Source: JACDAF01 sp036276035
GTDB taxonomy: Bacteria > Chloroflexota > Limnocylindria > P2-11E
Direction of reading: 5' to 3'
DNA: 7,857 nt
NCBI GenBank assembly: GCA_036276035.1
Contig: DASUCM010000146.1
Span: 1-7,857, forward strand
Shown: positions 1 through 6,538 of the stretch, piece after piece
How positions within the stretch are numbered: position 1 is the stretch's first letter
Layout of the letters: each line of letters starts with the position of its first letter
Made by a program: the position numbers and the translations under genes
The notes under the pieces: generated by a model
The model's database searches: none
Seen by the model: only the letters and a program-made list of their open reading frames with translations
Told to the model about the DNA's origin: nothing

Positions 1-1
1 G

Positions 2-214
2 GGCCAGGTGCCCTCGGTCGGCCCGCTCGCGCCATACCTCCATCAGCTCATCGGCGGGCTGCGCGCCGGCATGAAGTACGCCGGCGCAGCGACCATCGAG
101 GACCTCCGCACGAAGGCGCGCTTCGTGCGCATCTCCGGTGCGGGGCTTCGCGAATCGCACCCCCACGACATCCGCATCACCACCGAAGCGCCCAACTACC
201 GGGTCCGGGCATGA
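2..214 (+). CDS. guaB: IMP dehydrogenase, C-terminal end (partial)
   Basis: This is the last 70 residues of IMP dehydrogenase, which oxidises IMP to XMP with NAD+ as the committed step to GMP in the cytoplasm. The reading frame is open from base 2 and the 5' part lies outside the window. The visible tail matches the family closely: a GGLRAGM segment, then GAATIEDL, then FVRISGAGLRESHPHD, ending in EAPNYR. In bacterial IMPDHs the ESH-type triplet near the C-terminus contributes to the monovalent-cation site of the neighbouring subunit (family knowledge). The catalytic Cys loop, CBS domains and mobile flap would lie upstream and cannot be checked. The stop overlaps the next start as ATGA, which suggests coupled translation with tldD. 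Identification is secure. Only the length and any upstream promoter are unknown. Confidence 0.95.
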   Translation, partial: GQVPSVGPLAPYLHQLIGGLRAGMKYAGAATIEDLRTKARFVRISGAGLRESHPHDIRITTEAPNYRVRA

Positions 215-1671
215 CCTGGGCCCACGAGCGGGATCTCGCCCGCCGTGCGCTGGACACCGCAAGGACCAGAGGAGCGGCCTACGCGGACGTGCGCTTCGTC
301 CGCCGCACGACCGAGGACTCGCTCGTGAAGAACGGCCGCATCGAGACCGTGGACCGCGGCGAGACGTTCGGCTTCGGCGTGCGCGCGATCGCCGACGGAG
401 GCTGGGGCTTCGCGGCCTCGCAGATCACGACCGCGGCTGAGGTCGATCGGGTGGCGGCGCTGGCCGTCGAGATCGCGCAGGCGAGCGCGCTCACGAAGCT
501 CGCCGAGCCGCTGCTCTCACCGGTCCGGCCCGTCGTCGCGGAGTACGCGACGCCGGTCGAGGTCGATGCGTTCGCGCTGCCGTTCGAGGAGCGGATCGGC
601 CTCCTCGTGGCGGCGGAGGAAGCGCTGCGGCGGCAGCCGGGCCTGCGCACGACCCGCGCGCGCTACGCGATCCAGCGCGAGGAGAAGCTCTTCCTCTCGA
701 GCGAGGGTGCCGACATCGTGCAGACGCTCAGCGAGTGCGGCGGCGGCATCGCGGCCGAGGCGACCGGCGACGGCGAGCTGCAGATCCGCACCTATCCCGA
801 CGGGCTGCGCTTCCAGAACAGCGGCGGCTGGGAGTGCCTCGCGGCCTGGGACCTCGTCGGCAACGCGCCGCGCATCGCCCAGGACGCGGTCGCGCTGCTC
901 ACGGCGAAGAGCTGCCCGCAGGACGTGCGCACGACCGTGATCCTCACCGGCAACCAGCTCTCGCTCCAGTGCCACGAGTCATGCGGCCACCCGATCGAGC
1001 TCGACCGCGTGCTCGGCAGCGAGGCCGCGATGGCAGGCACCTCGTTCCTCACGACGGACCGCCTCGGCTCGTTCCGCTACGGCAGCGAGCACATCAACAT
1101 CAGGATCGACTCGACCTCGCCCCGCGGTCTCGGGACCTTCGGCTACGACGACGAGGGCGTGCCGGCGAGCGACGGGTGGGCGGTGAAGGACGGCGTCTTC
1201 GTCGGCTACCTCATGAGCCGCGAGACGGCGGCCGCGCTCGGGACGACCTCGAACGGGACGATGCGCGCTGACGGGTGGTCGCGGCTCCCGATCATCCGCA
1301 TGACGAACGTCTCGGTGATGCCCGGGAGGGCCGGCTCGCTCGACGATCTCATCGCCGACACCGACGACGGGATCCTCATGGACACGAACCGCTCCTGGTC
1401 CATCGACGACCGCCGCCTGAACTTCCAGTTCGGGACCGAGATCGCCTGGGAGATCAAGAAGGGCAAGCGGGGCGACATGATCCGCAACCCGACCTACACC
1501 GGCGTCACGCCGGAGTTCTGGGGCTCGTGCGACGCGGTGTGCTCGGAGGGCGAATGGGTCATGTGGGGCACCCCGAACTGCGGCAAGGGGCAGCCCGGAC
1601 AGACCGCCCACACCGGCCACGGCGCGGCCCCGGCGCGCTTCCGCAATGTCCGGGTCGGGGTCGTGAAGTGA
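211..1671 (+). CDS. tldD: TldD-type metallopeptidase subunit
   Basis: This is the catalytic subunit of the TldD/TldE (PmbA) peptidase, a cytoplasmic zinc enzyme. In E. coli it trims the microcin B17 leader and degrades the CcdA antitoxin, and it acts on unfolded peptides. Its 486 residues are close to the E. coli length (about 481). The HExxxH metal motif is HESCGH at residues 255-260, followed by PIELDRVLGSEAAMAGTSF. A Cys in NCGKGQPGQ (residue 457) sits where E. coli TldD has its third metal ligand. The stretch around residues 330-370 (DGVFVGYLMSRE through LPIIRMTN) is also typical of the family. The ATG start overlaps the guaB stop by 4 bases, and the stop overlaps the tldE GTG start. The Shine-Dalgarno sequence is weak, so translational coupling is likely. 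The natural substrate is unknown, and no RiPP precursor or toxin-antitoxin gene is seen nearby. Confidence 0.94.
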   Translation: MTWAHERDLARRALDTARTRGAAYADVRFVRRTTEDSLVKNGRIETVDRGETFGFGVRAIADGGWGFAASQITTAAEVDRVAALAVEIAQASALTKLAEPLLSPVRPVVAEYATPVEVDAFALPFEERIGLLVAAEEALRRQPGLRTTRARYAIQREEKLFLSSEGADIVQTLSECGGGIAAEATGDGELQIRTYPDGLRFQNSGGWECLAAWDLVGNAPRIAQDAVALLTAKSCPQDVRTTVILTGNQLSLQCHESCGHPIELDRVLGSEAAMAGTSFLTTDRLGSFRYGSEHINIRIDSTSPRGLGTFGYDDEGVPASDGWAVKDGVFVGYLMSRETAAALGTTSNGTMRADGWSRLPIIRMTNVSVMPGRAGSLDDLIADTDDGILMDTNRSWSIDDRRLNFQFGTEIAWEIKKGKRGDMIRNPTYTGVTPEFWGSCDAVCSEGEWVMWGTPNCGKGQPGQTAHTGHGAAPARFRNVRVGVVK

Positions 1672-3059
1672 GCGTCGCCGGAGAGCGCGTCACGTCGGCC
1701 GGGCCGCTGTTCGGTGAGGCCGAGCTGCGGCGCATCGCGCACGACGCGCTGCGCCAGACCGATGGCGACGCTGCGGAGGCGGTGATCGTCGCGCGGACGG
1801 GCGGGCTGACCCGGTTCGCGAACGCCGCGATCCACCAGAACGTCGCGTCGCTCGAGGCCACGCTGCGCGTGCGCGTCGCGCGCGGCACGCGCGTCGCGAC
1901 GCAGGCCACCGATCGGCTCGACCCCGAGGGCGTCCGCGCGGTCGCGCGGAGCGCGAGCGAGCTCGCGCGGCTCGTCCCGGAGAACCCGCAGTTCGCGGGC
2001 CTCCCCGCGCCGCGCCCGATCCCGCCGGCGCCGACGGCCTTCGCCGAGCGCACCGCCTCAGCGTCGCCGCTCGACCGCGCGAAGGCCGCGAAGCTCGTCT
2101 GTGACCCCGCCCGCGCGAAGAAGCTCCGCGCGGCCGGCTTCGTGTCGACGAACGTGCAGGAGATCGCCATCGCGAGCACCCTCGGCACCTGGGCGTACTC
2201 GCCGGAGACGACGAGCGAGGTGCAGATCGCGGCGATCGGCGACGCCGGTTCGGCCTTCGCGCACCGGGTGGCGCTCGACTTCGACGCGCTCGACGTCCGC
2301 GGTGCCGCGGACGAGGCCATCTCGAAGGCGGTCCGCGCGCAGGGACCCCGCGAGCTCGCGGCCGGCGAATACGAGGTCGTCCTCGAGCCCTACTGCGTGC
2401 GCGACATCGTCGGCTTCCTCGGCCAGCAGCTCACCGGTCTCGCGGTCGAGGAGGGCCGCTCGTTCGTCGGCGGCCGGCTCGGCCAGCGGGTGACCGGCCC
2501 GGTGACGCTCGTGGACGATCCGTTCGACCCGTCGGGCCTCGCGCGGGCGTTCGACTTCGAGGGCCAGCCGAGCGATCGTCTCGCGCTCATCGAGGATGGT
2601 GTCGCGCGCGCCGTGGTCTACGACTCCGGCACGGCGCACCGCACCGGCAACCGCAACACCGGTCACGCGCTGTTCCCGAACGCCTTCGCCCCCGCGAGCG
2701 CGATGCACCTGCGCCTCGAGGCCGGCACGAAGACGCGCGAGGAGCTCATCCGCGGCGTGAAGCGCGGCGTGCTCGTCACGCGGTTCTGGTACACGCGCTG
2801 GGTCCACCAGCTCCGGACGATCGTGACCGGCATGACGCGCGACGGCACCTTCGCGATCGAGGACGGGGAGATCGCGTACCCGGTGAAGAACTTCCGCTTC
2901 ACGCAGTCGTATCACGAGGCGCTCGCCGGCGTGCGCGGGATCGGCCGCGATCTCGAGCTCCTCCTCCCCGCCGACGCGTTCGGGATCCAGGCCGCGTCGC
3001 AGCGCGTGCCGGCGCTGCACCTCGCCTCCTTCGCCTTCACGGGCGTGACGGCGCACTGA
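1668..3059 (+). CDS. tldE: TldE/PmbA-type partner subunit of the TldD peptidase
   Basis: This 463-residue protein is the TldE (PmbA) partner of TldD. The two share a fold and form a heterodimer in which TldE lacks the metal site and TldD supplies it. No HExxxH is present. Family-like features are the N-terminal domain with repeated ALR/VAR segments, an EYEVVLEP...DIVGFLGQQL stretch near residues 230-255, a GHALFPNAF segment, and the C-terminal FWYTRWVHQLRTIVTGMTRDGTFAIEDGEIAYPVKNFRF region, typical of the family. The GTG start at 1668 overlaps the tldD stop as GTGA, and a GGGG lies 7 bases upstream. The same frame stays open much further upstream inside tldD, but that part is a shadow with no family similarity. 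The stop overlaps the guaA start by one base (TGATG). The symbol pmbA is equally valid. The TldD-TldE gene order supports a working complex. Confidence 0.92.
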   Translation: MSVAGERVTSAGPLFGEAELRRIAHDALRQTDGDAAEAVIVARTGGLTRFANAAIHQNVASLEATLRVRVARGTRVATQATDRLDPEGVRAVARSASELARLVPENPQFAGLPAPRPIPPAPTAFAERTASASPLDRAKAAKLVCDPARAKKLRAAGFVSTNVQEIAIASTLGTWAYSPETTSEVQIAAIGDAGSAFAHRVALDFDALDVRGAADEAISKAVRAQGPRELAAGEYEVVLEPYCVRDIVGFLGQQLTGLAVEEGRSFVGGRLGQRVTGPVTLVDDPFDPSGLARAFDFEGQPSDRLALIEDGVARAVVYDSGTAHRTGNRNTGHALFPNAFAPASAMHLRLEAGTKTREELIRGVKRGVLVTRFWYTRWVHQLRTIVTGMTRDGTFAIEDGEIAYPVKNFRFTQSYHEALAGVRGIGRDLELLLPADAFGIQAASQRVPALHLASFAFTGVTAH

Positions 3060-4669
3060 TGGCCGAGCGGGTCGCGGACCGCGCCGCCGGCGGAGCGCCG
3101 CGGGACGCGATGACGGCCCGGCAGACCATTGCCATCCTCGACTTCGGGTCCCAGTACACGCAGCTCATCGCACGGCGCGTCCGCGAGTCGCGCGTGTACT
3201 GCGAGATCTTCCCGCACGACGTCACTCCCGCGGACCTGCGCGCGCGCAACGTCGTCGGCCTCATCCTCTCCGGCGGTCCCGCGAGCGTGTACGAGGACGG
3301 CGCCCCGCACCTCGACCCGCGGCTGCTCGACGGGTCGCTGCCGGTGCTCGGGATCTGCTACGGCATGCAGCTCATGGCGCACCTGCTCGGAGGCGAGGTC
3401 GTGCCGGAGGGTCTGCGCGAGTACGGCCCGGCGATGGTCCGGCTCACCGACCGCGCCGGCATCTTCGAGGGTCTGTCGGAAAGTGAGCGCGCCTGGATGA
3501 GCCACGGCGACTCGGTGCGGCGGCTCCCGCGCGGCTTCCACGCCATCGCGACGAGCGACCGGCTCCCGATCGCCGCGATGAGCGACGGCGACCGCCGCTA
3601 CGGCGTGCAGTTCCACGTCGAGGTCATGCACACGCCGCGCGGCGCCGAGATCCTGCGCAACTTCCTCCTGCGGGTCTGCGGATGCGCAGGAGACTGGACG
3701 CCCGCCGCGTTCGTCGAGGAGGCGGTCGCGGAGCTGCGGGCGACGATCGGAGACCGCTCCGCGATCTGTGCGCTCTCCGGCGGCGTCGACTCGGCGGTCG
3801 CCGCGGCGCTCGTCGCGCGCGCGATCGGCGACCGGCTCACCTGCGTGTTCATCGATACCGGGCTCATGCGCCTCGGCGAGGCCGAGCAGGTCGTCGCCAC
3901 GTTCGGCCCGCGCCTCCGTCTCGTCGCCGTCGACGCGTCCGAGCGGTTCCTCGCGAGGCTCGCGGGCGTCGACGACCCGGAGGAGAAGCGATCGCGCATC
4001 GGCGAGGAGTTCGTGCGCTGCTTCGAGGAGGAGGCCCGCCGCATCGGCCTGCACGCGGACCGGCCGGCGGACGAGAAGCCGTTCCTCGTCCAGGGCACGA
4101 TCTACCCGGACGTCATCGAGTCGCGCGCGCGCGACTCCAAGACGAGCGTCAAGATCAAGACGCACCACAACGTCGGCGGACTGCCCGAGGTGATGGCGCT
4201 CTCGGTCGTCGAGCCGCTGCGGCGCCTGTTCAAGGACGAGGTCCGGCGCGTCGGGGCCGAGCTCGGCATCCCCGAGGACATCCTCTGGCGGCATCCCTTC
4301 CCCGGACCCGGTCTCGCCGTCCGCGTCATCGGGCCGGTCGACCGGACGTCCCTCGACACGCTGCGCACGGCCGACGCGATCTTCCTCGAGGAGCTGCGCG
4401 CCGCCGGCGAGTACCGCGCCGTGGCGCAGGCCTTCGCGGTCCTCACGCCTGTGCGCAGCGTGGGCGTGATGGGCGACTTCCGCACCTATGGCTCGCTCGT
4501 CGCGCTCCGCGCCGTGACGACCGAGGACTTCATGACCGCGGACTGGGCGCGCCTGCCCTACGAGCTCATCGCGAAGGTGTCGGCGCGCATCGTGAACGAG
4601 GTGCCCGCGGTGAACCGCGTCGTGTACGACGTGTCGTCGAAGCCGCCCGCGACGATCGAGTGGGAGTAG
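3059..4669 (+). CDS. guaA: GMP synthase (glutamine-hydrolysing)
   Basis: GuaA converts XMP to GMP using ATP and glutamine, completing the guanine branch begun by GuaB. The N-terminal class I glutamine amidotransferase domain (about residues 24-210) shows ILDFGSQYTQLIARRVRE, LSGGPASVYEDGAP, the nucleophile Cys100 in GICYGMQLMAHLLGG, and His186/Glu188 in QFHVEV. The family norm is FHPEV, so a Pro is replaced by Val. The ATP-pyrophosphatase domain has the P-loop SGGVDS at 240-245, then FIDTGLMRLGEAEQV, GTIYPDVIES, THHNVGGLPE and RHPFPGPGLAVRVIG. The dimerisation domain ends in the canonical KPPATIEWE. The 536-residue length is near the E. coli 525. The ATG at 3059 is chosen because it overlaps the tldE stop (TGATG). 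It adds 17 residues before the conserved start. An in-frame ATG at 3110 gives the standard-length N-terminus and is a real alternative. Confidence 0.96.
   Translation: MAERVADRAAGGAPRDAMTARQTIAILDFGSQYTQLIARRVRESRVYCEIFPHDVTPADLRARNVVGLILSGGPASVYEDGAPHLDPRLLDGSLPVLGICYGMQLMAHLLGGEVVPEGLREYGPAMVRLTDRAGIFEGLSESERAWMSHGDSVRRLPRGFHAIATSDRLPIAAMSDGDRRYGVQFHVEVMHTPRGAEILRNFLLRVCGCAGDWTPAAFVEEAVAELRATIGDRSAICALSGGVDSAVAAALVARAIGDRLTCVFIDTGLMRLGEAEQVVATFGPRLRLVAVDASERFLARLAGVDDPEEKRSRIGEEFVRCFEEEARRIGLHADRPADEKPFLVQGTIYPDVIESRARDSKTSVKIKTHHNVGGLPEVMALSVVEPLRRLFKDEVRRVGAELGIPEDILWRHPFPGPGLAVRVIGPVDRTSLDTLRTADAIFLEELRAAGEYRAVAQAFAVLTPVRSVGVMGDFRTYGSLVALRAVTTEDFMTADWARLPYELIAKVSARIVNEVPAVNRVVYDVSSKPPATIEWE
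4662..4666 (+). promoter_or_regulatory. Putative Shine-Dalgarno for purD, inside the guaA 3' end
   Basis: GGGAG lies in the last codons of guaA, 13 bases before the GTG chosen for purD. The spacing is somewhat long. It is the best ribosome-binding candidate near this start, and it supports the start at 4680 over any internal codon only moderately. Confidence 0.4.
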
Positions 4670-4679
4670 GCCCGGCCCG

Positions 4680-6062
4680 GTGAGCTTCTTCGGCGGCGGC
4701 ACGAAGAAGAAGATCGCCGAGTTCAAGGCGCAGCGACCGCTCGGGCGCGCGGCCGGCGCCCCCGGCCTGAACTGCCTCGTGCTCGGCGGCGGCGGCCGCG
4801 AGTACGCGCTCGCGTGGGCGCTCGCCCGCGCGTCGAGCGTGGCGACCATCGACGCGCTCCCCGGGAACGGCGGGACGGCTCTCTTCGCCCGCAGCATCGA
4901 CGTCGCGCTGTCCGACGCGTCGGCGCTCCAGCGCTACCTCGCCGCATCGCTCATCGACCTCGCGATCGTCGGGCCGGACGAGCTCGTCGCGCAGGGGCTT
5001 GGGGACCTGCTGCGGCGCGCGGGGATCGCCGTCGTTGCCCCGTCGCGTGACGCCGCCCGGATCGAGTGGAGCAAGACGTACGCGAAGGAGCTCATGGTCG
5101 AGGCCGGCGTGCCGACGGCCCCCTGGGCCTCGTACGCGGATGCGGACGCCGCCCGTGCCGCGCTCGCCGGGCGCGACGGCCCCGTCGTCGTGAAGGCCGA
5201 CGGCCTGGCGGCGGGAAAGGGAGTCGTCGTCGCGCGCGATCGCGCCGAGGCGCTCGAGGCGGTCGGTACGCCAGGTGTCGGCGGTGGGCGGATCGTGCTG
5301 GAGGACGTGCTCGAGGGCGAGGAGGCCTCGCTCCAGGCGCTCGTCGACGGCGACACGGTCGTGGCCCTGCCGACCGCGAAGGACCACAAGCGCGTCGGCG
5401 ACGGCGACACCGGCCCGAACACCGGCGGGATGGGCGCTGTCTCGCCGAGCCCGGCCCTGCCGGATGGGGAGGCGCAAGACGCTGCCGATGAATTCATCGC
5501 GCCCGTCGCGCGCGCGCTGGGTCGGAGGGGTACGCCCTACCGCGGGGTGATCTTCGCGGGGATGATCCGCACGCGCGACGGCTGGCGCGTCCTCGAGTAC
5601 AACGCGCGCTTCGGTGACCCGGAGGCGCAGGTCACGCTCCCACGGCTCGAGGGCGACTTCGGGAAGCTCATGCTCGCGCTCGGCGAGGGCCGCCTGGCCG
5701 CCCATGTGGCCGAGGATCCGCTGCGCGTGAGCGCACGAGCGGCGGTGAGCGTCGCGCTCTGCACGGAGGGATACCCCGGCGCATCGCGGAAGGGCGACGT
5801 CATCGAGATCGCTCCCGAGGGGATGCCGGAGGGTGTCTACCTCATGCACGCGGGGACGCGGCAGGCGGGAGCGCAGCTCGTGACGACCGGCGGCCGCGCG
5901 GTCCACGTCGTGGGGACCGGCGACACGGTCGAGCAGGCACGCGCCCGCGCGTACGAGGGCGCGGCGCGCGTCTCGTTCGACGGCAAGTTCTATCGTTCGG
6001 ACATCGGGAAGCCGGCAGAGGAGCCGCGGACCGGCGGCGCAGGAACGGGGGGATCGGGATGA
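4680..6062 (+). CDS. purD: Phosphoribosylamine-glycine ligase (GAR synthetase) with N-terminal extension
   Basis: PurD joins phosphoribosylamine and glycine with ATP to form GAR, step 2 of purine synthesis. It is an ATP-grasp enzyme. The N-terminal Rossmann-like motif LVLGGGGREYALAW begins only at residue 33, whereas most PurD proteins start almost directly with it. ATP-grasp landmarks are VVVKADGLAAGKGVVVA around Lys172, LEGEEASLQALVDG, DHKRVGDGDTGPNTGGMG (235-252), and EYNARFGDPEAQ with Glu306 and Asn308 as probable Mg ligands. The C-terminal domain ends near YRSDIG and then runs into a glycine-rich tail of about 17 residues. The length of 460 exceeds the usual 420-430 because of both ends. 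The start is GTG at 4680, 10 bases after guaA, the only gap in the cluster. No ATG, GTG or TTG lies between it and the Rossmann motif, only an in-frame CTG at 4767. The stop overlaps purE (ATGA). Confidence 0.94.
   Translation: MSFFGGGTKKKIAEFKAQRPLGRAAGAPGLNCLVLGGGGREYALAWALARASSVATIDALPGNGGTALFARSIDVALSDASALQRYLAASLIDLAIVGPDELVAQGLGDLLRRAGIAVVAPSRDAARIEWSKTYAKELMVEAGVPTAPWASYADADAARAALAGRDGPVVVKADGLAAGKGVVVARDRAEALEAVGTPGVGGGRIVLEDVLEGEEASLQALVDGDTVVALPTAKDHKRVGDGDTGPNTGGMGAVSPSPALPDGEAQDAADEFIAPVARALGRRGTPYRGVIFAGMIRTRDGWRVLEYNARFGDPEAQVTLPRLEGDFGKLMLALGEGRLAAHVAEDPLRVSARAAVSVALCTEGYPGASRKGDVIEIAPEGMPEGVYLMHAGTRQAGAQLVTTGGRAVHVVGTGDTVEQARARAYEGAARVSFDGKFYRSDIGKPAEEPRTGGAGTGGSG
6047..6053 (+). 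promoter_or_regulatory. Shine-Dalgarno for purE
   Basis: GGGGGGA inside the purD 3' end lies 5 bases before the purE ATG. It is the strongest purine-rich ribosome-binding candidate at any junction here. It supports the ATG at 6059, and it also encodes part of the glycine-rich PurD tail. Confidence 0.55.
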
Positions 6063-6538
6063 GCGCTCGGGTCGCGATCGTGATGGGTTCCGCGTCGGAT
6101 CGGGCGACGATGCTCGTCACCGAGGAGACACTGACCGCCCTCGGCGTCGAGTCGGAGACGCGCGTGCTGTCCGCGCACCGCACGCCGGAGGCGCTGCGCG
6201 ACTGGGCCGCGGGTCTCGAGGCCCGCGGGATCAAGGTCGTCATCGCCGCCGCGGGTGGCGCGGCGCATCTCGCGGGCAGCGTCGCCGCGCTCGTCACGCT
6301 GCCGGTCATCGGCGTGCCGCTGGCGAGCCCGAATGCCGTCGCCGGAGGGCTCGATGCGCTCCTCTCGACGGCACAGATGCCGCGGGGCGTCCCCGTGGCG
6401 ACCGTCGCGATCGGCGAGGCGGGCGCCGCGAACGCCGGCATCCTTGCGGCCGAGATCCTCGCGCTCTGGGACCCCGACCTCGGCGCGCGCCTGCGCGCGA
6501 TGCGCGAGGCCATGGCGGCAAAGGTCCTCTCCTCTTGA
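6059..6538 (+). CDS. purE: N5-carboxyaminoimidazole ribonucleotide mutase, class I PurE
   Basis: Class I PurE moves the carboxylate of N5-CAIR to carbon 4, giving CAIR. The protein is 159 residues, a normal length. Visible motifs are IVMGSASDRATM (Ser11 and Asp14 in the nucleotide/active-site loop), SAHRTPE with the conserved His40, AAAGGAAHLAG (66-73), and STAQMPRGVPVATVAIGEAGAANAGILAAEIL. The GGAAHLxG and QMPxGVPVAT segments place it with bacterial class I enzymes, not with the animal-type AIR carboxylase (class II). Class I PurE normally depends on PurK to make N5-CAIR, and no purK is adjacent: purE runs straight into purB. The ATG overlaps the purD stop by 4 bases and has a good Shine-Dalgarno. 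Its own stop overlaps the purB TTG start. Confidence 0.95.
   Translation: MSARVAIVMGSASDRATMLVTEETLTALGVESETRVLSAHRTPEALRDWAAGLEARGIKVVIAAAGGAAHLAGSVAALVTLPVIGVPLASPNAVAGGLDALLSTAQMPRGVPVATVAIGEAGAANAGILAAEILALWDPDLGARLRAMREAMAAKVLSS

Noticed and set aside
1275..1667. Upstream extension of tldE inside tldD in the same frame
   Set aside because: The translated stretch is Arg/His/Pro-rich and lies over conserved TldD sequence. TldE similarity begins only after the GTG at 1668.
4670..4679. Possible terminator or promoter in the guaA-purD gap
   Set aside because: The 10 bases are just a short GGCCC tandem. There is no hairpin with a T-run and no room for promoter elements.
3682..4683. A 333-codon plus-strand frame inside guaA
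   Set aside because: It is an Arg-rich out-of-frame shadow of the ATP-pyrophosphatase domain, with no independent evidence.
2912..4897. A 661-codon open frame on the minus strand opposite guaA
   Set aside because: It is the mirror of a GC-rich gene whose codon bias suppresses antisense stops. The translation is Arg/Asp/Ala-rich with no recognisable domain, and the plus strand is unmistakably guaA.
4566..5906. A 446-codon minus-strand frame opposite purD
   Set aside because: It has low-complexity Arg/Ala/Asp composition and no family motif, and it lies fully over the well-supported purD.
6047..6052. Run of six G as a possible G-quadruplex
   Set aside because: A single run without three further evenly spaced G-tracts in a compact arrangement. 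It is better explained as the purE ribosome-binding site and glycine codons.
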